A stretch of DNA of 64,000 nucleotides from Sphingomonas zeae (GTDB lineage: Bacteria > Pseudomonadota > Alphaproteobacteria > Sphingomonadales > Sphingomonadaceae), in contig NZ_JACIFA010000001.1 of the NCBI RefSeq assembly GCF_014197135.1, positions 186,001-250,000 on the forward strand, written 5' to 3'. The notes under the pieces were generated by a model. That model made no database searches. It saw only the letters and a list, made by a program, of their open reading frames with translations, and was not told the origin of the DNA. Of this stretch, positions 9,320-18,039 are shown piece after piece (position 1 is the stretch's first letter; each line of letters opens with the position of its first letter). A program made the position numbers and the translations under genes.

Positions 9320-9445
9320 TTAGCCCTGGCGCGCCTTGAAACGACGGTTGGTCTTGTTGATGACATAGGTGCGGCCGCGACGGCGGATCACGCGGTTGTC
9401 CCGGTGACGATCCTTGAGCGACTTCAGGGAATTGCGGATCTTCAT
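9320..9445 (-). CDS. rpmJ: 50S ribosomal protein L36
   Basis: A 41-residue, very basic protein starting [19 protein letters not shown] and ending [13 protein letters not shown]. It is the long, cysteine-free form of L36 found in many proteobacteria; the zinc-binding C-C-C-H residues of the canonical form are absent. AAGAAG lies upstream of the ATG. The HAD hydrolase gene follows 6 bases after the stop. Confidence 0.96.
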   Translation of the reverse strand: MKIRNSLKSLKDRHRDNRVIRRRGRTYVINKTNRRFKARQG

Positions 9446-9633
9446 GATCGATTCGCTTCTTTTGAACTGGAGGGTGATCTGGAAAGCGTCGCCGCCTAGT
9501 GGCAACGGGCGCCCAAGTCAAGGTTGCGGCATGACGGATGGGTCATCAATGCCGTGCCCTCTTCCGCCGCCGGATCATCCCCCATATGTCATGCGTTGCC
9601 CATCCGTAACATCCTTGAAGGTGTCGTCGACTC

Positions 9634-10251
9634 ATGAAAGCCCGCTCGCTCCTGATCCTCGCGGCCGCCGCCGGTGCGCTGGCCGCCTGTTCCACCACGG
9701 GCGGGCGCCTGCCGCCGACCGAGGTGATCCGCTATCACCTGGGCGAGCCGATTGCGCGCGGGACGGTTCGCGTCGAGCCGCTGTCGAACACCGGCCCGGC
9801 CAGCATCGAGTTCAAGACCTATGCCGCCGCGGTCGAGACCGCGCTGCTGCGCAACGGCTACACGCTGCCGCAGGGCGATGCGCAGCCCGATTACGTGGCC
9901 ACCGTGTCCTTCACCCGTGCGAACCGGCTGGGTCCGCCGCGTCCCTCGCCCTTCTCGATCGGGCTGGGCGGCGGCAGCTTCTCCGGCGGTCGCGGCGGTG
10001 GTGTCGGCCTGGGCGGGGGCGTGAGCTTCCCGATCGGCAAGAGCCGCCCGCAGGAGATCATCGGCACCGAGCTGTCGGTCCAGATCAAGCGCCGCATGGA
10101 CCAGTCGCCCATCTGGGAAGGCAGCGCGCGCAACATCGCACCGGTCGAGGCGCTGGCCAAGATCGATGTCCAGGCTCAGGCGGCCAAGCTTGCCGATGCG
10201 CTGTTCACCAAGTTCCCCGGCGAATCGGGCCGCACGATCGAGGTGAAGTAA
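9634..10251 (+). CDS. DUF4136 family lipoprotein
   Basis: A 205-residue lipoprotein: signal peptide with lipobox LAAC (Cys19), then a DUF4136-type domain. Residues about 32-110 carry RGTVRVEPLSNTGPASIEFKT-type strands and PDYVATVSFT, followed by a Gly-rich linker (residues about 110-135) and a C-terminal part ending LADALFTKFPGESGRTIEVK. Members are outer-membrane-associated lipoproteins of unknown role. The stop is 4 bases before the M14 carboxypeptidase start, so the two are probably co-transcribed. Confidence 0.82.
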   Translation: MKARSLLILAAAAGALAACSTTGGRLPPTEVIRYHLGEPIARGTVRVEPLSNTGPASIEFKTYAAAVETALLRNGYTLPQGDAQPDYVATVSFTRANRLGPPRPSPFSIGLGGGSFSGGRGGGVGLGGGVSFPIGKSRPQEIIGTELSVQIKRRMDQSPIWEGSARNIAPVEALAKIDVQAQAAKLADALFTKFPGESGRTIEVK

Positions 10252-10255
10252 GGCG

Positions 10256-11362
10256 ATGACGCTGACCATCAATGCCGCGTTCGACGGCGGCAATATCCGC
10301 GTCGTGCGTATCGAGGGGGACCGGGTCGATCTGGAGATCGCCCAGGACCGCGACTCGGACTTTTATCAGTGGTTTTATTTCCGCGCCGGCGGGGTGAAGG
10401 GGCGGACGCTGACCTTCCGTATCCTGAACGCCGCGGGCTCGGCCTATCCCTTCGGCTGGCCGGGCTATCATGTCCGGGCCTCGACCGACCGGCAGGACTG
10501 GCGGATGACGCCGACCGCCTACGCCGACGGCGTCCTCGAATGGCAGTGGACGAGCGAGACCGACCTGGCCTGGTTCGCCTATTTCGAGCCCTATACGATG
10601 GAGCGGCACAATGACCTGATCGCGCGGGTCGCCGCGCGGGGCGTTCATCACGAGGAGATCGGCCAGACGCTCGACGGTCAGCCGATCGACTATTTGCGCA
10701 TCGGCACGGGGGCGAAGCAGGTGTGGCTCTATGCCCGTCAGCATCCGGGCGAGTCGATGGCCGAATGGTGGATGGAGGGCGCGCTCGACTGGTTGACCAG
10801 TCCGGCGGCCCAATCACTGCTGGCCGCGGCCACCGTCCATGTCGTGCCCAACATGAACCCCGATGGCACGCGGCGCGGGCATCTGCGCACCAATGCCGCG
10901 GGCGTGAACCTGAATCGCGAATGGCATGATCCGACGCCCGAGCGCAGCCCGGAAGTGCTGTGCGTGCGCGGTCGGATGGACCAGACCGGCGTCGATTTCG
11001 CGATCGACGTGCATGGCGACGAGGCGATCCCGGCCAATTTCATCGCCGGCTATGAGGGCATTCCGAGCTGGACCGAGGATCACGGCGCCAAATTCTATGA
11101 ATTCGGCCGCCGCCTCGCTGCGCATACGCCCGATTTCCAGACCCAGATGGGCTATGAAAAGGCGAGCGCGGGCAATGCCAATCTGTCGATGTCGACCAAC
11201 CAGCTCGCCGAGCGGTTCGGCGCGGTGTCGGTGACGCTGGAAATGCCGTTCAAGGATCATGATCCCAACCCGGACGCTGTGCATGGCTGGTCGGGGGAAC
11301 GGTCGGCGAAACTGGGCGTGTCATGCCTGGAGGTGCTGTCGGAGATGATCGGGGAGATTTGA
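10256..11362 (+). CDS. M14-type zinc carboxypeptidase (cytosolic carboxypeptidase-like)
   Basis: A 368-residue metallocarboxypeptidase. Residues 1-115 resemble the beta-rich N-terminal domain seen before M14 domains of the cytosolic carboxypeptidase (CCP) group. The M14 domain follows with zinc ligands His163 and Glu166 (RQHPGESMAEW) and His253 (DVHGDE), substrate-binding region NMNPDGTRRGHLRTN / GVNLNREW, and probable catalytic Glu329 in VTLEMPFKD. No signal peptide is visible, so it is probably cytoplasmic. CCP relatives trim C-terminal acidic residues in eukaryotes; the bacterial substrate is unknown. Confidence 0.92.
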   Translation: MTLTINAAFDGGNIRVVRIEGDRVDLEIAQDRDSDFYQWFYFRAGGVKGRTLTFRILNAAGSAYPFGWPGYHVRASTDRQDWRMTPTAYADGVLEWQWTSETDLAWFAYFEPYTMERHNDLIARVAARGVHHEEIGQTLDGQPIDYLRIGTGAKQVWLYARQHPGESMAEWWMEGALDWLTSPAAQSLLAAATVHVVPNMNPDGTRRGHLRTNAAGVNLNREWHDPTPERSPEVLCVRGRMDQTGVDFAIDVHGDEAIPANFIAGYEGIPSWTEDHGAKFYEFGRRLAAHTPDFQTQMGYEKASAGNANLSMSTNQLAERFGAVSVTLEMPFKDHDPNPDAVHGWSGERSAKLGVSCLEVLSEMIGEI

Positions 11363-11370
11363 TTCGCTAA

Positions 11371-11395
11371 GGGCGGGGGCTTCGGTCCCCGTCCC
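11371..11395. terminator. Hairpin between convergent genes, probable bidirectional terminator
   Basis: GGGCGGGG and CCCCGTCCC flank a GCTTCGGT loop, giving 8 base pairs with one bulged T and a UUCG-like tip. It lies 8 bases after the M14 gene stop and 20 bases from the phosphohexomutase stop, where a shared terminator is expected. There is no T-run on either side. Confidence 0.6.
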
Positions 11396-11415
11396 TGTGC
11401 CTTCCCAAGCCCCGG

Positions 11416-12789
11416 CTACCTGCGCACCCCCACCGCCGCCAGATAACGGTCCAGTTCCGCCAACACCCGTTCCATTCCGGTGCTATCCTCCGCCTCGGCG
11501 CGCACGGTCAGTGCGGCCTGCGTGTTCGACGCCCGCAACAGCCACCAGCCATCGGCCGTTCGCACCCGCACCCCGTCGGTATCGTTGACCTCCGCCCCGT
11601 CGCGGGTCAGCGCCGCCGCGACCCGGTCGACCATCGCGAACTTGTCCGCCTCTGCCACCGCGATCCGCGTCTCGGGAATGTCGACCATGGCGGGCATGGC
11701 ACCGCGCAATTCGGTCATCGAGCGGCCTGACAGATAGACCGCGCGGATCAGGCGGATCGCGGCGTAATGCGCATCGTCGAATCCGTACCATTCGCCCGCA
11801 AAGAACATATGGCCCGACATCTCGCCGCCCAAGGGCGCTGCGGTTTCGAGCATCTTGGTCTTCATCAGGCTGTGGCCGGTCTTCCACATCACCGGCTGGC
11901 CACCCAAGGCTTCGATATGGTCGAACAGCGCCTGGCTGGCCTTCACGTCCGCGACGATCGGCGCGCCGGGATGCTCGGCCAGCGCCGGCCCGGCAAGCAG
12001 CATCAGGATCTGATCGCCCCAGATGACGCGGCCCTGTCCGTCGATCGCGCCGATCCGGTCGCCATCGCCGTCAAAAGCGAATCCGAAATCGAGGCGTCTC
12101 TCGGCCACAAGCCGTTTGAGCGCCTCTAGATTGGCCTCGACCGTCGGATCGGGGTGATGATGCGGAAAATGACCGTCCACATCGGTGAACAGCGTATGGT
12201 GCTCACCCGGCAGGCGCTGGACCAGCTTCTCGATGACCGGGCCGGCCGCGCCGCTGCCGCAGTCCCAGCCGATGCGATAGGCACCCCCGGCATGGCCCGC
12301 GACCAGCCGATCGACATAGCTATCCAGAATGTCGACATCCTCGACCTGGCCCGCCCCCTCGGTCCAGTCGCGGGCGGCCGCCATGCGCGCCAGATCCTGC
12401 ACATCCTCGCCGAAAAAGGGGCGGTGGCGCAGCACCATCTTGAAGCCGTTATCATCGCGGGGGTTGTGGCTGCCCGTTACCTGTACGGCGCCTTCCACCC
12501 CTAGGGTCGCTTCGGCGAAATAGACCATCGGCGTAGGGCCGACCCCTAAGCGCACGACATCGACGCCGCTGTCGGTCAGCCCCTCGACCAGCGCGGCCTC
12601 CAGCATGGGCGAGCTCAGCCGCCCGTCGCGCCCGACCACGACGCGGCTTCCCCCTGCGCGCCGCACCCGCGTGGCGAAACCGCGCCCGACCGCATAGGCC
12701 GCGCCTTCGTCCAGCGTCTCGGGCACCGTGCCGCGGACATCATATTCGCGGCAGGCGCTGGGGTGGATCGCGGCCGCCCGCTCAACCAT
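11416..12789 (-). CDS. Phosphomannomutase/phosphoglucomutase
   Basis: A 457-residue alpha-D-phosphohexomutase of the AlgC/ManB type that interconverts hexose 1- and 6-phosphates, feeding GDP-mannose or UDP-glucose synthesis for surface polysaccharides. Visible: N-terminal REYDVRGTVP, active-site phosphoserine in QVTGSHNPRDDNGFKM, metal loop FAFDGDGDRIGAID, sugar-binding GGEMSGHMFF and phosphate-binding RASNTQAALTVRAE. The ATG at 12789 overlaps the J-protein stop by 8 bases. It is the last gene of mipZ / J-protein / mutase. Whether it prefers mannose or glucose phosphate cannot be read from the sequence. Confidence 0.93.
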   Translation of the reverse strand: MVERAAAIHPSACREYDVRGTVPETLDEGAAYAVGRGFATRVRRAGGSRVVVGRDGRLSSPMLEAALVEGLTDSGVDVVRLGVGPTPMVYFAEATLGVEGAVQVTGSHNPRDDNGFKMVLRHRPFFGEDVQDLARMAAARDWTEGAGQVEDVDILDSYVDRLVAGHAGGAYRIGWDCGSGAAGPVIEKLVQRLPGEHHTLFTDVDGHFPHHHPDPTVEANLEALKRLVAERRLDFGFAFDGDGDRIGAIDGQGRVIWGDQILMLLAGPALAEHPGAPIVADVKASQALFDHIEALGGQPVMWKTGHSLMKTKMLETAAPLGGEMSGHMFFAGEWYGFDDAHYAAIRLIRAVYLSGRSMTELRGAMPAMVDIPETRIAVAEADKFAMVDRVAAALTRDGAEVNDTDGVRVRTADGWWLLRASNTQAALTVRAEAEDSTGMERVLAELDRYLAAVGVRR

Positions 12790-13051
12790 CACGGCGTGCC
12801 AGCAACAAGTCGCGCGCGGCATTGACCCGCCGGGTCAGATCGGCCGATCCGCCGCGATCGGGATGGACCTGCCCGATCAGGCGGCGATGCGCCTGGCGGA
12901 TCGAATCGGCATCCGCGCCCGGCGGCAGGTCCAGGATCGCCAGCGCGTCCGCCTCGTCACGGGGCAGGCGGGGTGCGAGTTTCGGCTTGGCGGGGCGCGG
13001 CAGATAGCGCCACACCAGCCAGATGACCGCCAGCGCGATCAGCCATTTCAT
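12782..13051 (-). CDS. Membrane-anchored J-domain protein
   Basis: An 89-residue protein with one N-terminal membrane span (MKWLIALAVIWLVWRYL), a short Pro/Lys linker and a C-terminal J domain whose GQVHPDRGGSADLTRR contains the HPD tripeptide that stimulates DnaK-type ATPases. The J domain would face the cytoplasm. Its ATG overlaps the mipZ TGA (ATGA) and its own stop overlaps the mutase start, so the three genes are translationally coupled. No client is known from the sequence. Confidence 0.88.
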   Translation of the reverse strand: MKWLIALAVIWLVWRYLPRPAKPKLAPRLPRDEADALAILDLPPGADADSIRQAHRRLIGQVHPDRGGSADLTRRVNAARDLLLARRDG

Positions 13052-13872
13052 GCGGCGGCGTCTGCCTCGTTCACACCGGTCGCCAGGGCTTCGGCCCCCG
13101 CTTCGGGAAGCTGCAGCGCCGCCATCATTTCGCGCAGTTCCTGCCGCGCGGCGACATGGCCCAGACCCATAGCGCCGAATTCCTTGGCGTCGATCATGGT
13201 CAGGCCGTTGGGGAACATCTCACGATAGATGACACGCTCGCCCAGACCCGGAATGACGCGAAAGCCGACCCGGCGCGACAAATCGACCAAGGCGTCGGAC
13301 ACGCGGCGCATGTTACGCGCCTCGATATGCTGCAGCCTGTTGCGCAGCACGACCCAGTCGATGGTGGTGCCGTCGGCGCGCGCCCGCTGCTTGCGCGCGT
13401 CCCAGATCAGCTCCGAATAGAAGCTGGGGCGCGTGACCTGGAACGTTTCGGGATCCACTTGGCCGATCAGGTCGAAGTCGACGAAACTGTCGTTCATCGG
13501 CGTCACCAGCGTGTTGGACAGCGCCGCCGCCGTCCGTGCGAAATGATCGTCGCGCCCCGGCGTGTCGACGATCAGGAAGTCGGCATCCTGGGAAAGGCCG
13601 AACCAGAGATCCTCGAACCCCTCCTCGGTTTGGCTGGTGTGAGTCGCATGGACCGGCATGGGCAGCTTGTGCCCGGTGCGTTTGATCGTCTCGGCGCGAT
13701 TGTCGAGATAGCGGCCCACCGTCCGCTGGCGATGATCCAGATCGAGACACGCGACGCGCGCGCCCTTCGCAGCCAGCGCAATGGCCACATGAACCGCCGT
13801 CGTCGATTTGCCCGTGCCACCTTTTTCATTGGCAAAGACAATCACGTGCGTTGAAGATAGCCGCTCCGGCAA
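13048..13872 (-). CDS. mipZ: MipZ, division-site positioning ParA-like ATPase
   Basis: A 274-residue P-loop ATPase. The deviant Walker A is NEKGGTGKST with the signature lysine; CLDLDHRQRTVGRYLDNR, LIVDTPGRDD and VTPMNDSFVDFDLIGQVDP closely match Caulobacter MipZ, as do WVVLRNRLQHIEARN and VGFRVIPGLGERVIYREMF. MipZ forms a gradient from the chromosome origin via ParB and blocks FtsZ assembly away from midcell. The start is a TTG at 13872 with AAGGAAG about nine bases upstream; a GTG nine codons in is possible. It heads a coupled operon and diverges from panC. Confidence 0.95.
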   Translation of the reverse strand: MPERLSSTHVIVFANEKGGTGKSTTAVHVAIALAAKGARVACLDLDHRQRTVGRYLDNRAETIKRTGHKLPMPVHATHTSQTEEGFEDLWFGLSQDADFLIVDTPGRDDHFARTAAALSNTLVTPMNDSFVDFDLIGQVDPETFQVTRPSFYSELIWDARKQRARADGTTIDWVVLRNRLQHIEARNMRRVSDALVDLSRRVGFRVIPGLGERVIYREMFPNGLTMIDAKEFGAMGLGHVAARQELREMMAALQLPEAGAEALATGVNEADAAA

Positions 13873-13947
13873 CTCGTCGCTTCCTTATTGATCCCCGTTG
13901 CCACCCTACATAGAAGCCCTCGGCGTGGGGAACGAGGGGTAAAATCA

Positions 13948-14793
13948 GTGCAAGTCATTCGGGATCGCGAAGCCCTGGTCGAGGCGCTCGCCGCTCTGCG
14001 TGCCGAGGGCGTGCGCGTGGCGCTGGTGCCGACCATGGGCGCGCTCCATGCCGGGCACATCGCGCTTGTCGAGGCGGCGAAGCGGCCGGGGACGAAGGTG
14101 GTCGCGTCGATCTTCGTAAACCCCAAGCAGTTCGGCGCGGGCGAGGATCTGGGCCGTTATCCCCGGCGCGAACAGTCCGACATCCGGATGCTGACCGAAG
14201 CGGGATGCGATCTGCTGTGGATGCCCGGCGTCGAGGTCATGTATCCCGAGGGTCATGCGACATCGATCCGGGTGGAGGGCGTCAGCGACGGGCTGGAGGG
14301 CGCATCGCGGCCCGGCCATTTCGACGGGGTCGCCACCGTGGTCGCCAAGCTGTTCAACCAGGTCGGCCCCGATGCCGCCTATTTCGGCGAGAAGGATTTC
14401 CAGCAACTGGCGGTCATCCGCCGCATGGTCGCCGATCTCGACTTTCCGATCGATGTGGTCGGGGTGCCGACCCAGCGTGACGATGACGGCTTGGCCCTGT
14501 CGTCGCGCAACATCTATCTCGACGAGGAACAGCGGGCCAAGGCAGTCGCCCTGCCGCGGGCGCTGGGTGTCGCGGCGCGGGCGATCGGACGCGGCGAGGA
14601 TGTCGCAACCGTTCTGGCCGATGCACGCGCCACGCTGGCGGCGGCCGGGTTCGAGGTCGATTATGTCGAACTCGTCGATGCCGAGACGCTGTCCCGCGAT
14701 GCCGATGCGGACCGCCCCCGTCGCCTGGTCGCAGCCGCGCGAATGGGATCGACCCGACTGATCGATAATATCGTTGTCATCGATCCGTCATGA
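13948..14793 (+). CDS. panC: Pantothenate synthetase
   Basis: A 281-residue PanC that joins pantoate and beta-alanine using ATP to make pantothenate, the CoA precursor. Motifs: VPTMGALHAGHIALV (HIGH-like nucleotidyl transfer site), SIFVNPKQFG, AAYFGEKDFQQLAVIRR and LALSSRNIYL. The GTG at 13948 is chosen because GAGGGG lies upstream and the sequence QVIRDREALVEAL matches the family start. An in-frame TTG at 13888 would add 20 residues without similarity. Confidence 0.95.
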   Translation: MQVIRDREALVEALAALRAEGVRVALVPTMGALHAGHIALVEAAKRPGTKVVASIFVNPKQFGAGEDLGRYPRREQSDIRMLTEAGCDLLWMPGVEVMYPEGHATSIRVEGVSDGLEGASRPGHFDGVATVVAKLFNQVGPDAAYFGEKDFQQLAVIRRMVADLDFPIDVVGVPTQRDDDGLALSSRNIYLDEEQRAKAVALPRALGVAARAIGRGEDVATVLADARATLAAAGFEVDYVELVDAETLSRDADADRPRRLVAAARMGSTRLIDNIVVIDPS

Positions 14794-14832
14794 GTTAACG
14801 AATTTGTGACCGTTGTGGCCATAGACCGATGA

Positions 14833-14851
14833 TCGGACGAAAAAAGTCCGA
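14833..14851. other. Hairpin between panC and the SEL1-like gene
   Basis: TCGGAC and GTCCGA flank GAAAAAA, giving a perfect 6-bp stem 40 bases after panC and 15 bases before the next ATG. There is no T-run. It could slow readthrough from panC or form a structure in the leader of the SEL1-like gene; the sequence does not decide. Confidence 0.45.
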
Positions 14852-14866
14852 ACAGAGGGGTGGGAT

Positions 14867-15172
14867 ATGGCCAATAGCAGCAAGTCCGCGCAATTCCTGA
14901 GGGAAAGTCGGTTCGCCGATCAGGTCGCGAGCGATGACGGCGCGACGATGTATGATCTGGGGGTCGCCTATTCGACCGGGTCGGCGGGCAAACGCCTGGA
15001 CCTGATCGAGGCGCATAAGTGGTTCAATCTGGCTGCGGTCGCGGGTTTCCTGCCGGCGCAGATCGCGCGGGCCGAAGTGGCCAGCGACATGACCGCGCGC
15101 GAGATCGCGGAAGCCCAGCGTCAGGCGCGGGCCTTTCTCTATGGCGATACGCCTCAGATGCGCGCGGCCTGA
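14867..15172 (+). CDS. SEL1-like repeat protein
   Basis: A 101-residue protein with one SEL1/TPR-like helical pair (MYDLGVAYSTGS..., LIEAHKWFNLAAVAGFLPAQ) followed by a helix rich in Ala/Arg/Glu. There is no signal peptide or membrane span, so it is probably cytosolic. Such short proteins are common in sphingomonads and Caulobacter relatives, and their role is unknown. GAGGGGTGGGAT lies directly before the ATG. Confidence 0.75.
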   Translation: MANSSKSAQFLRESRFADQVASDDGATMYDLGVAYSTGSAGKRLDLIEAHKWFNLAAVAGFLPAQIARAEVASDMTAREIAEAQRQARAFLYGDTPQMRAA

Positions 15173-15233
15173 ACGCCCTGACCACCGTGCGCTGACCCAC
15201 CCGAACGGGGCGGGCCGGGATCAGCACACGGGA

Positions 15234-17843
15234 TCAGCCTGACGTCAGGCGTCGCTCGTCTTCTTGGCCGCGGCTTTCCTTGGCCGGAGCCTTTTTGGCT
15301 GGCGCTTTCTTCTCCGCCGTCTTCTTGTCGGCCGCCGCCTTTGCAGGCGCCTTTTTGGCTGCCGCCTTCTTCGCCGGTTTCTTGCGCGCCGGGGCCGCCG
15401 CCGCGCGCGCGTCGATCAGTTGCGCGGCTTCCTCCAGCGTCAGCTGATCCTTGTCGACCGTCTTGGGGATGGTCGCATTCGTCTCGCCATCGGTGACGTA
15501 GGGGCCGTAGCGCCCTTCCATCAGCTTGATCTCCGCCTCGGTGCGCGGATGCTTGCCCAGCACCTTCAGCGGCTCGCGCGACGCCGTGCCGCGCGCAGCC
15601 CGCCCACCGCCCGCCGCCGCTTCGGCCAGCTTGACCACAGCGGCGTTCATGCCGGTTTCGAACACCTCTGCGGTCGAGGTCAGCCGCGCATATTTGCCGC
15701 TATGCGCCAGATAGGGGCCATAGCGCCCGATCGACGCGGTGATCGGCTCGCCCGTTTCCGGATGGTTGCCGATGGTGCGCGGCAGGCTGAGCAGCTTGAG
15801 CGCCCATTCCAGATCGAGATCGACATCCTTGGGGATCGAGGCGCGCTTGGCGTCCTTGCCCTCGCCCAGTTGGATATAGGGGCCGAAGCGCCCCGACTTG
15901 CGCTCGACGGGCAGGCCGGTTTCGGGGTCCTGGCCCAAGGTCTCGGGGCCACTATCCTCGCCAGCCCCTTCGCCGCCTTGGGCGAATCGGCGGGTATATT
16001 TGCATTCGGGATAGTTGGAGCAGGCGATGAACGCGCCGAATCGACCGCCGCGAAGGGCGAGCTTGCCCTCGCCGCAATTGGGGCAGAGGCGCGGGTCCGC
16101 CCCGTCCGCCCGCTCGGGGAAGAGATAGGGCGCGAGGAACTGATCCAGTTCGGCGGTGATCGCCGAAGGCTGCTGCTCCATGACTTCGGACGTGCGCGGC
16201 TTGAAATCGCGCCAGAAGGCGTCGAGCACCGCCTGCCACTGGGCGCGGCCGCCGGACACGTCGTCCAGCTCCTCCTCCAGCTCGGCGGTATAGTCATAGC
16301 CGACATATTTCTCGAAAAAGCGTTCCAGGAACGCCGTCACCAGCCGCCCGCTCTCCTCGGCGAAGAAGCGGTTCTTCTCGACGCGAACGTACGCGCGGTC
16401 CTTCAGAGTCTTGATGATCGAGGCATAGGTGGACGGACGCCCGATGCCCAGTTCCTCCATCCGCTTGACCAGCGACGCCTCGGAGAAGCGCGGCGGCGGC
16501 TGGGTGAAGTGCTGTTCGGCCTTCACCTCCTTCTTGGCGGGCGCATCGCCCTCGCGCAGGCGGGGGAGGCGGCGCGCCTCTTCGTCCTGGCTATCGTCCT
16601 GGCCTTCTTCGTAGAGCGCCAGATAGCCGGGGAAGAGCACGACCTGGCCGGTCGCGCGCAACACATGGCGGCCGGTGCCGTCGGCCATGTCGATGGTGGT
16701 GCGCTCCATCCGCGCCGAGGCCATTTGCGACGCCAGCGCGCGCTTCCAGATCAGGTCGTACAGGCGGCCATGATCGCCCGAGCCAGCGCGATCGCGGCTG
16801 AAGTCGGTCGGGCGGATCGCCTCGTGCGCTTCCTGGGCGTTCTTCGCCTTGGACTGGTACATGCGCGGCTTGTCGGGGACATAAGATCCGTCATAGCGCT
16901 CGGCCACCGCCTTGCGCGCCGCCGAAATGGCCGATCCGTCCATCTGGACGCCGTCCGTACGCATATAGGTGATCGCGCCGTCCTCATAGAGCTGCTGCGC
17001 GATCCGCATCGTGTGATCGGCCGAGAAGCCCAGCTTGCGCGCGGCCTCCTGTTGCAGGGTCGAGGTGGTGAAGGGCGGCGGCGGGTTGCGCGTCGCGGGC
17101 TTGGTCTCGACCGACTGGACCTGGAAACGGCCCGCCTCGACATCCGCCTTGGCCCGCGTGGCGTCGCCTTCATTGCCGATCGACAGGCGGTCGAGCTTCT
17201 TGCCGTCCCACTGGACCAGACGCGCGACGAAGGGGGTGCCGTCCTGCTCCATATCGGCGGTGACCGACCAATATTCCTGGGGCTTGAAGGCTTCGATCTC
17301 GCGCTCGCGGCTGACGATCAGGCGGAGTGCCACCGACTGGACGCGGCCCGCCGACTTGGCGCCGGGCAGCTTGCGCCACAGCACGGGCGAGAGGGTGAAG
17401 CCCACCAGATAGTCGAGCGCGCGGCGCGCGCGGTAGGCGTCGATCAGGTCGGTATCCAGCTCACGTGGATTCTGCATCGCGTGCAGGATGGCGGGCTTGG
17501 TGATCGCGTTGAACGTCACCCGCTCCACCTTGTCGGGCAGCGCCTTGCGGTTCTTCAGCACCTCCTGGACATGCCACGAAATCGCCTCGCCCTCGCGATC
17601 GGGGTCGGTGGCCAGGATCAATCGGTCGGCCTTCTTGGCCTCGTCGGCGATCGCCTTCAGCTGGCGCGCCTTGTCCGCGTAGTTTTCCCACTCCATTGAG
17701 AAGTTCTGGTCCGGATCGACCGAACCGTCCTTGGGCGGCAGGTCGCGGACATGGCCGTAGCTCGCCAGGACGCGGTAGTCCGAACCCAGATATTTCTCGA
17801 TGGTCTTCGCCTTGGCGGGCGATTCGACGATGACAAGCTGCAT
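15234..17843 (-). CDS. topA: DNA topoisomerase I
   Basis: An 869-residue type IA topoisomerase that relaxes negative supercoils. The Toprim domain opens the protein (VIVESPAKAKTIEKYL, TDPDREGEAISWH), and the catalytic Tyr293 lies in GAITYMRTDGVQMDG. A zinc ribbon CPNCGEGKLALRGGRFGAFI...C...C and several Topo_C_Rpt repeats (GPYIQLGEG, GPYLAHSG, GPYVTDGE) follow, then a Lys/Ala/Pro-rich tail. The last 13 codons leave the KKAPAK pattern for SRGQEDERRLTSG, while the next frame would read a usual EAAAKKTSDA-type end stopping at 15245. A one-base change near 15275 would account for this. Confidence 0.97.
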   Translation of the reverse strand: MQLVIVESPAKAKTIEKYLGSDYRVLASYGHVRDLPPKDGSVDPDQNFSMEWENYADKARQLKAIADEAKKADRLILATDPDREGEAISWHVQEVLKNRKALPDKVERVTFNAITKPAILHAMQNPRELDTDLIDAYRARRALDYLVGFTLSPVLWRKLPGAKSAGRVQSVALRLIVSREREIEAFKPQEYWSVTADMEQDGTPFVARLVQWDGKKLDRLSIGNEGDATRAKADVEAGRFQVQSVETKPATRNPPPPFTTSTLQQEAARKLGFSADHTMRIAQQLYEDGAITYMRTDGVQMDGSAISAARKAVAERYDGSYVPDKPRMYQSKAKNAQEAHEAIRPTDFSRDRAGSGDHGRLYDLIWKRALASQMASARMERTTIDMADGTGRHVLRATGQVVLFPGYLALYEEGQDDSQDEEARRLPRLREGDAPAKKEVKAEQHFTQPPPRFSEASLVKRMEELGIGRPSTYASIIKTLKDRAYVRVEKNRFFAEESGRLVTAFLERFFEKYVGYDYTAELEEELDDVSGGRAQWQAVLDAFWRDFKPRTSEVMEQQPSAITAELDQFLAPYLFPERADGADPRLCPNCGEGKLALRGGRFGAFIACSNYPECKYTRRFAQGGEGAGEDSGPETLGQDPETGLPVERKSGRFGPYIQLGEGKDAKRASIPKDVDLDLEWALKLLSLPRTIGNHPETGEPITASIGRYGPYLAHSGKYARLTSTAEVFETGMNAAVVKLAEAAAGGGRAARGTASREPLKVLGKHPRTEAEIKLMEGRYGPYVTDGETNATIPKTVDKDQLTLEEAAQLIDARAAAAPARKKPAKKAAAKKAPAKAAADKKTAEKKAPAKKAPAKESRGQEDERRLTSG

Positions 17844-17940
17844 GAGTGGTAAAACTACGTCCCTTACGTGTGTACGCGAGGATGGGGAGGGGGCGGAGGG
17901 AGGTCAAGCGGGGTTGGTTCGGGCGTGGCGGGGGTCGGGG

Positions 17941-18031
17941 CGTGGCCTTCGACTTCGCTCCAGCGGAACGGCTAAAGGGATATGTCGCTTTCACCCAAAC
18001 CCATTCAGCCTGAGCGAAGTCGAAGGCCACG
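17941..18031. repeat. Inverted repeat, family B, copy 2
   Basis: CGTGGCCTTCGACTTCGCTC at 17941-17960 is perfectly inverted at 18012-18031. The inner arms continue imperfectly (AGCGGAACGG versus CATTCAGCCT), around a spacer of about 30 bases. It lies between the dprA stop (8 bases away) and the topA start. Confidence 0.88.
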
Positions 18032-18039
18032 CCCACAGC

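Noticed and set aside
15264..17699. Long plus-strand open frame opposite topA
   Set aside because: topA on the other strand has full-length motifs; the antisense product is compositionally typical of a shadow frame.
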